64,000 nt of DNA from Calliopsis andreniformis (GCF_051401765.1 NW_027480547.1:124001-188000), one strand, 5' to 3'; shown: positions 33,501 through 49,600, counted from the stretch's first letter. The notes: generated by a model from the sequence alone, not told the origin. A program made the numbers and translations.

Positions 33501-34440
33501 CTCAATCCTGAATCCTCATTCTTCAATCCTCAATACCCAATCCTCAATCTTCAATCCTCAATCCTCAATCCTCAATTCTCAATCCTCAATCCTCAGTCCT
33601 CAGTCCTCAAACCTCAATCCTCAAACCTCAGCACTCATCCTCAATCCTCAATCCTCAATATTCAATCCTCAATCCTCAATCCTCAATACTCAATCTTCAA
33701 TCCTCAATCCTCAGTCCTCAGACCTCAATTCTGAATCCTCATTCCTGAATCCTCAATCTTCAATCCTCAATCCCCAATCCTCAATCTTCAATCCTCAATC
33801 CTCAATACTCAATCATCAATCCTCAATCTTGAATCCTCAATACTCAATCTTCAATCCTCAATCCTCAATCCTCAATCCTCAATACTCAATCCTCAATCCT
33901 CGATCTTCAATCCTCAATAGTCAATCTTCAATCCTCAATCCTCAATGCTCAATCCTCAATCCTCATTCTTCAATCCTCAATACCCAATCCTCAATCTTCA
34001 ATCCTCAATCCTCAATCCTCAATTCTCAATCCTCAATCCTCAATCCTGAGTCCTCAGTCCTCAAACCTCAATCCTCAACCCGCAGCCCTCATGCTCAATC
34101 CTCAATCCTCAATCCTCAATCCTCAATCCTCAATCTTCAATCCTCAATACTCAATCTTCAATCCTCAATCCTCAGTCCTCAGACCTCAATTCTGAATCCT
34201 CAATCCTCAGTCCTCATTCTTCCATCCTCAATACCCAATCCTCAATCTTCAATCCTCAATCCTCAATCCTCAATTCTGAATCCTCAATCCTCAATTTTCA
34301 ATCCTCATTCTTCAATCCTCAATACCCAATACACAATCTTCAATCCTCAATCCTCAATCCTCAATTCTCAATCCTCAACCCTCAGTCCTCAGTCCTCAAA
34401 CCTCAATCCTCAACCCTCAGCCCTCATCGTCAATCATCAA
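30546..34440. repeat. Higher-order repeat A, copy 1
   Basis: This segment recurs to the right at 34441-37620. Up to about 31500 the offset is 3895 bases; from about 32040 on it is 3412 bases, so the second copy lacks 483 bases (69 heptamers). A GGATCC at 32447 marks this copy. Confidence 0.85.
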
Positions 34441-37400
34441 TCCTCAATCTTCAATCCTCAATCCTCAATACTCAATCTACAATCCTCAATCCTCAATCCT
34501 CAATCCTCATTCTTCCATCCTCAATACCCAATCCTCAATCTTCAATCCTCAATCCTCAATCCTCAATTCTGAAACCTCAATCCTCAATTTTCAATCCTCA
34601 TTCTTCAATCCTCAATCCTCAATCCTCAATCCTAAGTCCTCAGCCCTCAAACCTCAATCCTCATCCCTCAGCCCTCATCCTCAATCCTCAATCCTCAAAC
34701 TTCAATCCTCAATCCTCAATCCTCAACCCTCAATCCTCAATCCTCAGCCCTCAAACCTCAATCCTGAATCCTCAATCCTGAATCCTCAATACCCAATCTT
34801 CAATCCTCAATCCTCAGTTCTCAAACCACAATTCTGAAACCTCAATCCTGAATCCTCAATCTTCAATCCTTAATCTCCAACCCTCAATCTTCAATCCTCA
34901 ATCCTCAATCCTCAATCCTCAATCCTCAATCTTCAATCCTCAATACTCAATATTCAATCCTCTATACTCATTCCTCAATCCTCAATCCCCAACCCTCAAT
35001 CCTCAATTTTCAATCCTCAACACTCAATCTGCAATCCTCAATCCTCAATACCTCAATCCTCAATCCTCATTCTTCAATCCTCAGTACCGAATCCACAATC
35101 TTCAGTCCTGAATCCTCAATCCTCAATTCTCAATCCTGAATCCTCAATCCTGAATCCTCAAGCTTCAGCCCTCAGTCCTCAACAATCAGTTGTCAATCCC
35201 CAATCCTCAATAGAATATCCTCAATTCACAGTTTTCAATACTCATTACTCAATTTGCAATCTTCAGATCTCTATCCACAAACATCAATTCTCATCACTCA
35301 ACCCTCAATACTCAGTCCCCAATCCTCAAGCTTCAAACCTAAATCCCCAATCCTCAATCATCAATCCTCAATCTTCAATCCTCAATACTCAATCTTCAAT
35401 CCTCAATACTCAATCTTCAATCCTCAATCCTCAATCCTCAATCCTCAATACTCAATACTCAATCCTCAATATTCAATCCTCAATACTCAATCTGCAATCC
35501 TCAATCCTCAAACCTCCATCCTCAATCCTCATTCTTCAATCCTCAATACCGAATCCTCAATCTTCGATCCGCAATCCTCAATCCTCAATTCTCAATACTC
35601 AATTTTCAATCATCAATATTCAATCTTCAATCCTCAATCCTCGATCCTCAATCCTCAATCCTCAGCCCTCAATGTTCAATCCGCAATAACTAATCCTCAA
35701 ATTTCAATCCTCAATCCACAATCCTCAATCCTCAATCCTCAATCCTCAATCCTCAACCCTCAAACCTCAATCCTGAATCCTCAATTCTGAATCCTCAATA
35801 CCCAATCTTCAATCCTCAATCCCCAGTCCTCAAACCACAATTCTGAAACCTCAATCGTGGATCCTCAATCTTCAATCCTCAATCTCCAACCCTCAATCTT
35901 CAATCCTCAATCCTCAATCCTCAATCCTCAATTCTCAATCTTCAATCCTCAATACTCAATATTCAATCCTCTATCCTCAATCCTCAATCCTCAATCCTCA
36001 ATCCTCAATCCTCAATCCTCAATCCTCAATCCTCAATCCTCAGTCCCCAAACCTCAATCCTGAATCCTCAATCCTGAATCCTCAATCTTCGGCCCTCAGT
36101 CCTCAACAATCAGTTGTCAATCCTCAATCCTCAATAGAATATCCTCAGTTCAGAGTTTTCAATTCGCAATACTCAATCTGCAATCTTCAAATCTCTAACC
36201 ACAAACATCAATTCTCATCACTCAACACTCAACACTCAGTCCCCAATCCTCAATCTTCAATCCTCAATCCTCAATCCTCAATCGTCAATCTTCAATCCTC
36301 AATACACAATCTTCAAACCTCAATTCTCAATACTCAATCCTCAATCCTCATTCTTCCATCCTCAATAGCCAATCCTCAATCTTCAATCCTCAACCATCAA
36401 TCCTCAATTCTGAATCCTCAATCCTCAATTTTCAATCCTCATTCTTCAATCCTCAATCCTCAATCCTCAATCCTCCATCCTCAATTTTCAATCCTCGATC
36501 TTCAATCCTCAATCCTCAGTCCCAAATCCTCAATCTTCAATCCATAATCCTCAACCCTCAACCTTCAATCCTCAATCCTCAATCCTCAATCATCAGTCCT
36601 CAAACCTCAATCCTCAATCGTCAGTCTTCAATCCCCAATAGTCAATCTTCAATTCTCAATCCTCAATGCTCAATCCTCAATCCTCATTCTTCAATCCTCA
36701 ATACCCAATCCTCAATCTTCAATCCTCAATCCTCAATCCTCAATTCTCAATCCTCAATCCTCAATCCTGAGTCCTCAGTCCTCAAACCTCAATCCTCAAC
36801 CCGCAGCCCTCATGCTCAATCCTCAATCCTCAATCCCCAATCCACAATCTTCAATCCTCAATACTCAATCTTCAATCCTCAATCCTCAGTCCTCAAACCT
36901 CAATTCTGAATCCTCAATCCTGAATCCTCATTCTTCAATCCTCAATACCCAATCCTCAATCTTCAATCCTCAATCCTCAATCCTCAATTCTCAATCCTCA
37001 ATCCTCAGTCCTCAGTCCTCAAACCTCAATCCTCAAACCTCAGCACTCATCCTCAATCCTCAATCCTCAATATTCAATCCTCAATCCTCAATCCTCAATA
37101 ATCAATCTTCAATCCTCAATCCTCAGTCCTCAGACCTCAATTCTGAATCCTCATTCCTGAATCCTCAATCTTCAATCCTCAATCCCCAATCCTCAATCTT
37201 CAATCCTCAATCCTCAATACTCAATCATCAATCCTCAATCTTGAATCCTCAATACTCAATCTTCAATCCTCAATCCTCAATCCTCAATCCTCAATACTCA
37301 ATCCTCAATCCTCGATCTTCAATCCTCAATAGTCAATCTTCAATCCTCAATCCTCAATGCTCAATCCTCAATCCTCATTCTTCAATCCTCAATACCCAAT

Positions 37401-37620
37401 CCTCAATCTTCAATCCTCAATCCTCAATCCTCAATTCTCAATCCTCAATCCTCAATCCTGAGTCCTCAGTCCTCAAACCTCAATCCTCAACCCGCAGCCC
37501 TCATGCTCAATCCTCAATCCTCAATCCTCAATCCTCAATCCTCAATCTTCAATCCTCAATACTCAATCTTCAATCCTCAATCCTCAGTCCTCAGACCTCA
37601 ATTCTGAATCCTCAATCCTG
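34441..37620. repeat. Higher-order repeat A, copy 2
   Basis: It is nearly identical to 30546-34200, including the GGATCC now at 35859. After 37620 the match switches to other parts of the array. Further, more rearranged copies carry GGATCC at 39501, 41722, 43352 and 44738. Confidence 0.85.
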
Positions 37621-40600
37621 AATCCTCATTCTTCAATCCTCAATACCCAATCCTCAACCTTCAATCCTCAATCCTCAGTCCTCATTCTTCCATCCTCAAT
37701 ACCCAATCCTCAATCTTCAATCCTCAATCCTCAATCCTCAATTCTGAATCCTCAATCCTCAATTTTCAATCCTCATTCTTCAATCCTCAATACCCAATAC
37801 ACAATCTTCAATCCTCAATCCTCAATCCTCAATTCTCAATCCTCAACCCTCAGTCCTCAGTCCTCAAACCTCAATCCTCAACCCTCAGCCCTCATCGTCA
37901 ATCATCAATCCTCAATCTTCAATCCTCAATACCCAATCCTCAATCCTCAATCCTCAGTCCTCAAACCTCAATTCTGAATCCTCAATCCTGAATCCTCCAA
38001 CTTCGGCCCTCAGTCCTCAACAATCAGTTGTCAACACTCAGTACTCAATAGTATATCCTAAATTCACAGTTTTCAATACTCAATACTCAATCTGCAATCA
38101 TCAAACCTCTATCCACAAACATCAATTCTCATCACTCAACCCGCAACACTCTGTCCCCAATATTCAGTCCTCAATCCTCAATCCTCAATCCTCAATCGTC
38201 AATCTACAATCCTCAATACTCAATCTTCAATCCTCAGTCCTCAATCCTCAATCCTCAATCCTCATTCTTCAATCCTCAATACCCAATCCTCAATCTTCAA
38301 TCCTCAATCCTCAATCCTCAATTCTGTATCCTCAATTCTCAATTTTCAATCCTCATTCTTCAAACCTCAATACCCAATACTCAATCTTCAATCCTCAATC
38401 CTCAATTATCAATCCTCAATCCTCAATCCTCAATCCTCAATCCTGAATCCTCAATCCTCAATCGTCAGTATTCAATCCTCAATTCTCATTCTTCAATCCT
38501 CAATCCTCAATCCTCAATACTCAGTCCTCATTCTTCAATCCTCAATAAGCAATTTTCAATCTTCAATCATCAATCCTCAATCCTCTATCCTCAATCCCCA
38601 ATCCTCAATCTTCAATCCTCAATCCTCAATCCTCAATACTCAATCTACAATCCTCAATCCTCAATCCTCAATCCTCATTCTTCCATCCTCAATACCCAAT
38701 CCTCAATCTTCAATCCTCAATCCTCAATCCTCAATTCTGAAACCTCAATCCTCAATTTTCAATCCTCATTCTTCAATCCTCAATCCTCAATCCTCAATCC
38801 TCAGTCCTCAGCCCTCAAACCTCAATCCTCAACCCTCAGCCCTCATGCTCAATCCTCAATCCTCAATATTCAACCCTCAATACTCAATCCTCAATACTCA
38901 ATCTTCAATCCTCAATCCTCAGTCCTCAGACCTCAATTCTGAATCCTCAATCCTGAATCCTCAATCTTCAATCCTCAATCCCCAATCCTCAATCTTCAAT
39001 CCTCAATCCTCAATACTCAATCCTCAATCCTCAATCTTCAATCCTCAATACTCAATCTTCAATCCTCAATCCTCAATCCTCAATCCTCAATACTCAATCC
39101 TCAATCCTCAATCTTCAATCCTCAATACTCAATCTGCAATCCTCAATCCTCAATCCTCCATCCTCAATCCTCATTCTTCAATCCTCAATACCGAATCCTC
39201 AATCTTCAATCCTCAATCCTCAATCCTCAATTCTCAATACTCAATCTTCAAACATCAATATTCAATCTTCAATCCTCAATCCTCGATCCTCAATCCTCAA
39301 TCCTCAGCCCTCAATATTCAATCCGCAATAACTAATCCTCAAATTTCAATCCTCAATCCACAATCCTCAATCCTCAATCCTCAATCCTCAATCCTCAGCC
39401 CTCAAACCTCAATCCTGAATCCTCAATCCTGAATCCTCAATACTCAATCTTCAATCCTCAATCCTTAGTCCTCAAACCACAATTCTGAAACCTCAATCGT
39501 GGATCCTCAATCTTCAATCCTCAATCTCCAACCCTCAATATTCAATCCTCAACCCTCAATCCTCAATCCTCAATCCTCAATCTTCAATCCTCAATACTCA
39601 ATATTCAATCCTGTATCCTCAATCCTCAATCCTCAATCCTCAATCCTCAATCCTCAGTCCTCAATCCTCAATCCTCAATCCTCAGTCCCCAAACCTCAAT
39701 CCTGAATCCTCAATCCTGAATCCTCAATCTTCGGCCCTCAGTCCTCAACAATCAGTTGTCAATCCTCAATCCTCAATAGAATATCCTCAGTTCAGAGTTT
39801 TCAATTCGCAATACTCAATCTGCAATCTTCAAATCTCTATCCACAAACATCAATTCTCATCACTCAGTCCCCAATCCTCAATCTTCAATCCTCAATCCTC
39901 AATCCTCAATCGTCAATCTTCAATCCTCAATACACAATCTTCAATCCTCAATCCTCAATCCTCAATCCTCAATCCTCATTCTTCCATCCTCAATAGCCAA
40001 TCCTCAATCTTCAATCCTCAACCATCAATACTCAATTCTGAATCCTCAATCCTCAATTTTCAATCCTCATTCTTCAATCCTCAATCCTCAATCCTCAATC
40101 CTCCATCCTCAATTTTCAATCCTCGATCCTCAATCCTCAACCCTCAGTCCGAAATCCTCAATCTTCAATCCATAATCCTCAACCCTCAACCTTCAATCCT
40201 CAATCCTCAATCCTCAATCATCAGTCCTCAAACCTCAATCCTCAATCGTCAGTCTTCAATCCTCAATAGTCAATCTTCAATTCTCAATCCTCAATGCTCA
40301 ATCCTCAATCCTCATTCTTCAATCCTCAATACCCAATCCTCAAACTTCAATCCTCAATCCTCAATCCTCAATTCTCAGTCCTCAATCCTCAATCCTGAGC
40401 CCTCAGTCCTCAAACCTCAATCCTCAACCCGCAGCCCTCATGCTCAATCCTCAACCCGCAGCCCTCATGCTCAATCCTCAATCCTCAATCCCCAATCCTC
40501 AATCTTCAATCCTCAATACTCAATCTTCAATCCTCAATCCTCAGTCCTCAAACCTCAATTCTGAATCCTCAATCCTGAATCCTCATTCTTCAATCCTCAT

Positions 40601-43600
40601 TACCCAATCCTCAATCTTCAATCCTCAATCCTCAATCCTCAATTCTCAATCCTCAATCCTCAGTCCTCAGTCCTCAAACCTCAATCCTCAAACCTCAGCA
40701 CTTATCCTCAATCCTCAATCCTCAATATTCAATCCTCAATCCTCAATCCTCAATACTCAATCTTCAATCCTCAATCCTCAGTCCTCAGACCTCAATTCTG
40801 AATCCTCATTCCTGAATACTCAATCTTCAATCCTCAATCCCCAATCCTCAATCTTCAATCCTCAATCCTCAATACTCAATCCTCAATCCTCAATCTTGAA
40901 TCCTCAATACTCAATCTTCAATCCTCAATCCTCAATCCTCAATCCTCAATACTCAATCCTCAATCCTCAATCTTCTATCCTCAATAGTCAATCTTCAACC
41001 CTCAATCCTCAATGCTCAATCCTCAATCCTCATTCTTCAATCCTCAATACCCAATCCTCAATCTTCAATCCTCAATCCTCAATCCTCAATTCTCAATCCT
41101 CAATCCTCAATCCTGAGTCCTCAGTCCTCAAACCTCAATCCTCAACCCGCAGCCCTCATGCTCAATCCTCAATCCTCAATCCTCAATCCTCAATCCTCAA
41201 TCTTCAATCCTCAATACTCAATCTTCAATCCTCAATCCTCAGTCCTCAAACCTCAATTCTGAATCCTCAATCCTGAATCCTCATTCTTCAATCCACAATA
41301 CCCAATCCTCAATCTTCATTCCTCAATCCTCAATCTTCAATCCTCAATACTCAATCTGCAATCCCCAATCCTCAATCCTCAATCCTCAATCCTCATTCTT
41401 CAATCCTCAATACCGAATCCTCAATCTTCGATCCGCAATCCTCAATCCTCAATTCTCAATACTCAATCTTCAATCATCAATATTCAATCTTCAATCCTCA
41501 ATCCTCGATCCTCAATCCTCAATCCTCAGCCCTCAATGTTCAATCCGCAATAACTAATCCTCAAATTTCAATCCTCAATCCACAATCCTCAATCCTCAAT
41601 CCTCAATCCTCAATCCTCAACTCTCAAACCTCAATCCTGAATCCTCAATCCTGAATCCTCAATACCCAATCTTCAATCCTCATCCCCAGTCCTCAAACCA
41701 CAATTCTGAAACCTCAATCGTGGATCCTCAATCTTCAATCCTCAATCTCCAACCCTCAATCTTCAATCCTCAATCCTCAATCCTCAATCCTCAATTCTCA
41801 ATCTTCAATCCTCAATACTCAATATTCAATCCTCTATCCTCAATCCTCAATCCTCAATCCTCAATCCTCAATCCTCAATCCTCAATCCTCAATCCTCAAT
41901 CCTCAGTCCCCAAACCTCAATCCTGAATCCTCAATCCTGAATCCTCAATCTTCGGCCCTCAGTCCTCAACAATCAGTTGTCAATCCTCAATCCTCAATAG
42001 AATATCCTCAGTTCAGAGTTTTCAATTCGCAATACTCAATCTGCAATCTTCAAATCTCTAACCACAAACATCAATTCTCATCACTCAACACTCAACACTC
42101 AGTCCCCAATATTCAGTCCTCAATCCTCAATCCTCAATCCTCAATCGTCAATCTACAATCCTCAATACTCAATCTTCAATCCTCAGTCCTCAATCCTCAA
42201 TCCTCAATCCTCATTCTTCAATCCTCAATACCCAATCCTCAATCTTCAATCCTCAATCCTCAATCCTCAATTCTGAATCCTCAATCCTCAATTTTCAATC
42301 CTCATTCTTCAAACCTCAATACCCAATACTCAATCTTCAATCCTCAATCCTCAATTATCAATCCTCAATCCTCAATCCTCAATCCTCAATCCTGAATCCT
42401 CGATCCTCAATCGTCAGTATTCAATCCTCAATACTCATTCTTCAATCCTCAATCCTCAATCCTCAATACTCAGTCCTCATTCTTCAATCCTCAATAAGCA
42501 ATTTTCAATCTTCAATCATCAATCCTCAATCCTCTATCCTCAATCCTCAATCCTCAATATTCAATCCTCAATCCTCAATACTCAATCTACAATCCTCAAT
42601 CCTCTATCCTCAATCCTCATTCTTCCATCCTCAATACCCAATCCTCAATCTTCAATCCTCAATCCCCAATCCTCAATTCTGAAACCTCAATCCTCAATTT
42701 TCAATCCTCATTCTTCAATCCTCAATCCTCAATCCTCAATCCTCAGTCCTCAGCCCTCAAACCTCAATCCTCAACCCTCAGCCCTCATCCTCAATCCTCA
42801 ATCCTCAATATTCAATCCTCAATACTCAATCCTCAATACTCAATCTTCAATCCTCAATCCTCAGTCCTCAGACCTCAATTCTGAATCCTCAATCCTGAAT
42901 CCTCAATCTTCAATCCTCAATCCCCAATCCTCAATCTTCAATCCTCAATCCTCAATACTCAATCCTCAATCCTCAATCTTCAATCCTCAATACTCAATCT
43001 TCAATCCTCAATCCTCAATCCTCAATCCTCAATACTCAATCCTCAATCCTCAATCTTCAATCCTCAATACTCAATCTGCAATCCTCAATCCTCAATCCTC
43101 CATCCTCAATCCTCATTCTTCAATCCTCAATACCGAATCCTCAATCTTCAATCCTCAATCCTCAATCCTCAATTCTCAATACTCAATCTTCAAACATCAA
43201 TATTCAATCTTCAATCCTCAATCCTCGATCCTCAATCCTCAATCCTCAGCCCTCAAACCTCAATCCTGAATCCTCAATCCTGAATCCTCAATACTCAATC
43301 TTCAATCCTCAATCCTTAGTCCTCAAACCACAATTCTGAAACCTCAATCGTGGATCCTCAATCTTCAATCCTCAATCTCCAACCCTCAATATTCAATCCT
43401 CAACCCTCAATCCTCAATCCTCAATCCTCAATCTTCAATCCTCAATACTCAATATTCAATCCTCTATCCTCAATCCTCAATCCTCAATCCTCAATCCTCA
43501 ATCCTCAGTCCTCAATCCTCAATCCTCAATCCTCAGTCCCCAAACCTCAATCCTGAATCCTCAATCTTCGGCCCTCAGTCCTCAACAATCAGTTGTCAAT

Positions 43601-46600
43601 CCTCAATCCTCAATAGAATATCCTCAGTTCAGAGTTTTCAATTCGCAATACTCAATCTGCAATCTTCAAATCTCTATCCACAAACATCAATTCTCATCAC
43701 TCAACACTCAACACTCAGTCCCCAATCCTCAATCTTCAATCCTCAATCCTCAATCCTCAATCGTCAATCTTCAATCCTCAATACACAATCTTCAATCCTC
43801 AATCCTCAATCCTCAATCCTCAATCCTCATTCTTCCATTCTCAATAGCCAATCCTCAATCCTCAATCGTCAATCTTCAATCCTCAATCCTCAATCCTCAA
43901 TCCTCAGTCCCCAAACCTCAATCCTGAATCCTCAATCTTCGGCCCTCAGTCCTCAACAATCAGTTGTCAATCCTCAATCCTCAATAGAATATCCTCAGTT
44001 CAGAGTCTTCAATTCTCAATTCTCAATCTGCAATCTTCAAATCTCTATCCATAAATATCAATTCTCATCACTCAACACTCAACACTCAGTCCCCAATCCT
44101 CAATCTTCAATCCTCAATCCTCAATCCTCAATCCTCAATCTTCAATCCTCAATACTCAATCTTCAATCCTCAATCCTCAATCCTCAATACTCAATCCTCA
44201 ATGTTCAATCCGCAATAACTAATCCTCAAATTTCAATCCTCAATCCTCAATACTCAATCCTCAATCCTCAATCTTCAATCCTCAATACTCAATCTTCAAT
44301 CCTCAATCCTCAATCCTCAATCCTCAATACTCAATACTCAATCCTCAATATTCAATCCTCAATACTCAATCTGCAATCCTCAATCCTCAATCCTCCATCC
44401 TCAATCCTCATTCTTCAATCCTCAATACCGAATCCTCAATCTTCGATCCGCAATCCTCAATCCTCAATTCTCAATACTCAATCTTCAATCATCAATATTC
44501 AATCTTCAATCCTCAATCCTCGATCCTCAATCCTCAATCCTCAGCCCTCAATGTTCAATCCGCAATAACTAATCCTCAAATTTCAATCCTCAATCCACAA
44601 TCCTCAATCCTCAATCCTCAATCCTCAATCCTCAACTCTCAAACCTCAATCCTGAATCCTCAATCCTGAATCCTCAATACCCAATCTTCAATCCTCAATC
44701 CCCAGTCCTCAAACCACAATTCTGAAACCTCAATCGTGGATCCTCAATCTTCAATCCTCAATCTCCAACCCTCAATCTTCAATCCTCAATCCTCAATCCT
44801 CAATCCTCAATTCTCAATCTTCAATCCTCAATACTCAATATTCAATCCTCTATCCTCAATCCTCAATCCTCAATCCTCAATCCTCATTCTTCAATCCTCA
44901 ATACCCAATCCTCAATCTTGAATCCTCAATACTCAATCTTCAATCCTCAATCCTCAATCCTCAATCCTCAAACCTCAGCACTTATCCTCAATCCTCAATC
45001 CTCAATATTCAATCCTCAATCCTTAATCCTCAATACTCAATCTTCAATCCTCAATCCTCAGTCCTCAGACCTCAATTCTGAATCCTCATTCCTGAATACT
45101 CAATCTTCAATCCTCAATCCCCAATCCTCAATCTTCAATCCTCAATCCTCAATACTCAATCCTCAATCCTCAATCTTGAATCCTCAATACTCAATCTTCA
45201 ATCCTCAATCCTCAATCCTCAATCCTCAATCCTCAATCCTCAATCCTCAATATTCAATCCTCAATCACCAATCCTCAATCCTGAATCCTCAATCCTCAAT
45301 CGTCAATCTTCAATCCTCAATCCTCAATCCTAAATCCTCAATATTCAATCCTCGATCCTCAATCCACAATCCTCAGTACCAAATGCTCAATCTTCAATCC
45401 TCAATCCTCAACCCTCAATCTTCAATCCTCGATACTCAATCTTCAATCCTCAATCCTCAATCCTCAATCCTCAATCCTCATTCTTCGATCCTCAATACCC
45501 AATCCTCAATCTTCAATCCTCAATCCTAAATCCTCAATTCTCAATCCTCAATTCTCAACCGTCAATGTTCAATCCGCAACACCCAATCCTCAATCTTCAA
45601 ACCTCAATCCTCAATCCTCAATCCTCAATCCTCAATCCTCGACCGTCAATGTTCAATCCGCAACACCCAATCCTCAATCTTCAATCCTCAATACTCACTC
45701 TTCAATCCTCAATCCTCAATCCTCGATCCTCAATCCTCAATCCTCAATCGTCTGTCACCAATCCTGAATACTCAATCTTCAATCCTCAATCCTCAATACT
45801 CAATCCTCAATCCTCATTCTTCAATCCTCAACACCCAATCCTCAATCTTCAATCCTCAATCATCAATCCTGAATTCTCAATCCTCAATCCTCAGTCCTCA
45901 GTCCTCAAACCTCAATCCTCAACCCTCAGCCCTCATCCTCAATCCTCAATCCTCAATCCTCAATCCTCAATCTTCAATCCTCAATACTCAAACTTCAATC
46001 CTCAATCCTCAATCCTCAATCCTCAATCCTCAATCCTCAATCGTCAGTCTTCAATCCTCAATACTCAATCTTCAATCCTCAATCCTCAATCCTCAATCCA
46101 CAATCCTCAATTCTCGATCCTCAATACTCAACCCTGAATCGTCAATTCTCAATCCTCAATCCTCAGTCCTCAGTCCTCAATACACAATCTTCAATCCTCA
46201 ATCTTCAATCCTCAATCCTCAATCCCCATTCCTCAATCCTCAATTCCCAGTCCTCAATCATCAATCCTCAATCCTCAGTCCTCAATTCTCAATCCTGAAT
46301 CCTCAGTCCTCAGTCGTCAAACCTCAATCCTCAACCCTCAGCCCTCATCCTCAATCCTCAATCCTCAATCTTCAATCCTCAATCCTCAATCCTCAATACC
46401 CAATATTCAATCCTCAATCCTCAGTCCTCAACCCACAATTCTGAAACCTCAATCCTGAATCCTCAATCTTCAATCCTCAATCCCCAATCCTCAATCTTCA
46501 ATCCTCAATCCTCAATCCTCAATCCTCAATCCTCAATCTTCAATCCTCAATACTCAATATTCAACCCTCTATCCTCAATCCTCAATCCTCAATCCTCAAT

Positions 46601-49600
46601 CCTCAATCCTCAATTTTCAATCCTCAATACTCAATCTGCAATCCTCAATCCTCAATACCTCAATCCTCAATCCTCAGCCCTCAAACATCAATTCCGAATC
46701 CTCAATCCTGAATCCTCAATCTTCGGCACTCAGTCCTCAACAATCAGTTGTCAATCCTCAATCCTCAATAGAATATCCCCAGTTCAGAGTTTTCAATACG
46801 CAATACTCAATCTGCAATCGTCAAATCTCTATGCACAAACATCGATTCTCATCACTCAAGCCTCAACACTCAGTCCCAAATTCGCAACTTTCAATCCTCA
46901 ATCCTCAATCCTCAATCCTCAATCCTCAATCTTCAATCCTCAATACTCAATCTTCAATCCTCAATCCTCAATCCTCAATCCTCAATCTTCATTCCTCAAT
47001 CCTCAATCCTCAATCCTCAATCCTCATTCTGCAATCATCTGTACCGAATACTCAATCTTCAATCCTGAATTCTCAGTCCTCAATCCTCAGTCCTCAGTCC
47101 TCAAACCTCAATCCTCAACCCTCAGCACTCATCCTCAATACTCAATCCTTAATCCTCAATCCTCAATCTTCAATCCTCAATACTCAAACTTCAATCCTCA
47201 ATCCTCAATCCTCAATCCTCAATCCTCATTCCTCAATCGTCGGTCTTCAATCCTCAATACTCAATCTTCAACCCTCAATCCTCAATCCTCAATCCTCAAT
47301 ACTCAATCTTCAATCCTCAATAACCAATACTCAATCTTCAATCCTCAATCCTCAATCCTCAATTCTCGATCCTCAATCCTCAATCCTCAATCGTCAATTC
47401 TCAATCCTCAATCCTCAGTCCTCAGTCCTCAATACACAATCTTCAATCCTCAATCTTCAATCCTCAATCCTCAATCCCCATTCCTCAATCCTCAATACCC
47501 AGTCCTCAATCTTCAATCCTCAATCCTCAATCCTCAATTCTCAATCCTCAATCCTCAGTCCTCAGTCCTCAACCCTCAATCCTCAACCCTCAGCCCTCAT
47601 CCTCAATCCCCAATCCTCAATCTTCAATCCTCAATCCTCAATCGTCAATCTTCAATCCTCAATACTCAATCTTCAATCCACAATCCTCAGTCCTCAAACA
47701 TCAATTCCGAATCCTCAATCCTGAATCCTCAATCCTCAATCGTCAATCTTCAATCCTCAATCCTCAATCCTCAATCCTCAGTCCCCAAACCTCAATCCTC
47801 AATCTTCAATCCTCAATTCTCAATCTTCAATCCTCAATCCTCAATACTCAATCCTCAATCCTCAATCCTCAATCGTCAGCCTTCAATCCTCAATACTCAA
47901 TCTTCAATCCTCAACCCTCAATCCTCAATCCTCAATCCTCAACCTTCAATCCTCAATACCCAATCCTCAATCTTGAATCCTCAATCCTCAATCCTCAATT
48001 CTCAATCCTCAATCCTCAATCCTCAGCCCACAGACCTCAAACCTCAATCCTCAACCCTCAGCCCTCATCCTCAATGCTCAATCCTCAATCCCCAATCCTC
48101 AATCCTCAATCTTCAATCCTCAATACTCAATCTTCAATCCTCAATACTCAATATTGAATCCTGAGTCCTCAATCCTCGATCCTCAATCCTCAATCCTCAA
48201 TCGTCTATCTCAAATCCTGAATACTCAATCTTCAATCCTCAATACTCGATACTCAATCCTCAATTCTCATTCTTCAATCCTCAACACCCAATCCTCAATC
48301 TTCAATCCTAAATCCTCAATCCTGAATTCTCAATCCTCAATCTTCAGTCCTCAGTCCTCAAACCTCAATCCTCAACCCTCAGCCCTCATCCTCAATCCTC
48401 AGTCCTCAATCCTCAATCCTCAATCTTCAATCCTCAATACTCAAACTTCAATCCACAATCCTCAATCCTCAATCCTCAATCCTCAATCCTCAATCGTCAG
48501 TCTTCAATCCTCAATACTCAATCTTCAATCCTCAATCCTCAATCCTCAATCCTCAATACTCAATCTTCAATCCTCAGTAACCAATACTCAATCTTCAATC
48601 CTCAATCCTCAATCCTCAATTCTCGATCCTCAATCCTCAATCCTGAATTGTCAATTCTCAATCCCCAATCCTCAGTCCTCAGTCCTCAATACACAATCTT
48701 CAATCCTCAATCTTCAATCCTCAATCCTCAATCCCCATTCCTCAATCCTCAATACCCAGGCCTCAATCTTCAATCCTCAATCCTCAGTCCTCAATTCTCA
48801 ATCCTCAATCCTCAGTCCTCAGTCCTCAAACCTCAATCCTCAACCCTCAGCCCTCATCCTCAACCCTCAATCCTCAATCTTCAATCCTCAATCCTCAATC
48901 CTCAATACCCAATCTTCAATCCTCAATCCTCAGTCCTCAAACCACAATTCTGAAACCTCAATCCTGAATCCTCAATCTTCAATCCTCAATCCCCAACCCT
49001 AAATCTTCAATCCTCAATCCTCAATCCTCAATCCTCAATCCTCAATCTTCAATCCTCAATACTCAATATTCAATCCTCTATCCTCAATCCTCAATCCTCA
49101 ATCCTCAATCCTCAATCCTCAATTTTCAATCCTCAATACTCAATCTGCAATCCTCAATCCTCAATCCTCAATCTTCAATCCTCAGTACTCAATCCTCAAC
49201 CCTCAATCTTCAATCCTCAATCCTCAATCCTCATTCTTCAATCCTCAACACCCAGTCCTCAATCTTCAATCCTCAATCCTCAATCCTCAATTCTCAATCC
49301 TCAATCCTCAACGCTCAGACCTCAAGCATCAATACTCAACCGTCAGTCCTCGTCCGCAATCCACAACCCTCAATCCTCAATCCTCAATCTTCGATCATCA
49401 ATATTCAATCATCAAACCTCAATCTTCAATCCTCTATCCTCAATCCTCAATCCTGAATGTTCAATCCTCAATACCCAATCCTCAATCATCAATCCTCAAT
49501 ACTCAATCCTCAATCCTCAATCCTCAATCCTCAGTCCTCAAACCTCAATCCTGAATCCTCAATCCTGAATCCTCAATCTTCAGCCCTCAGTCCTCAACAA

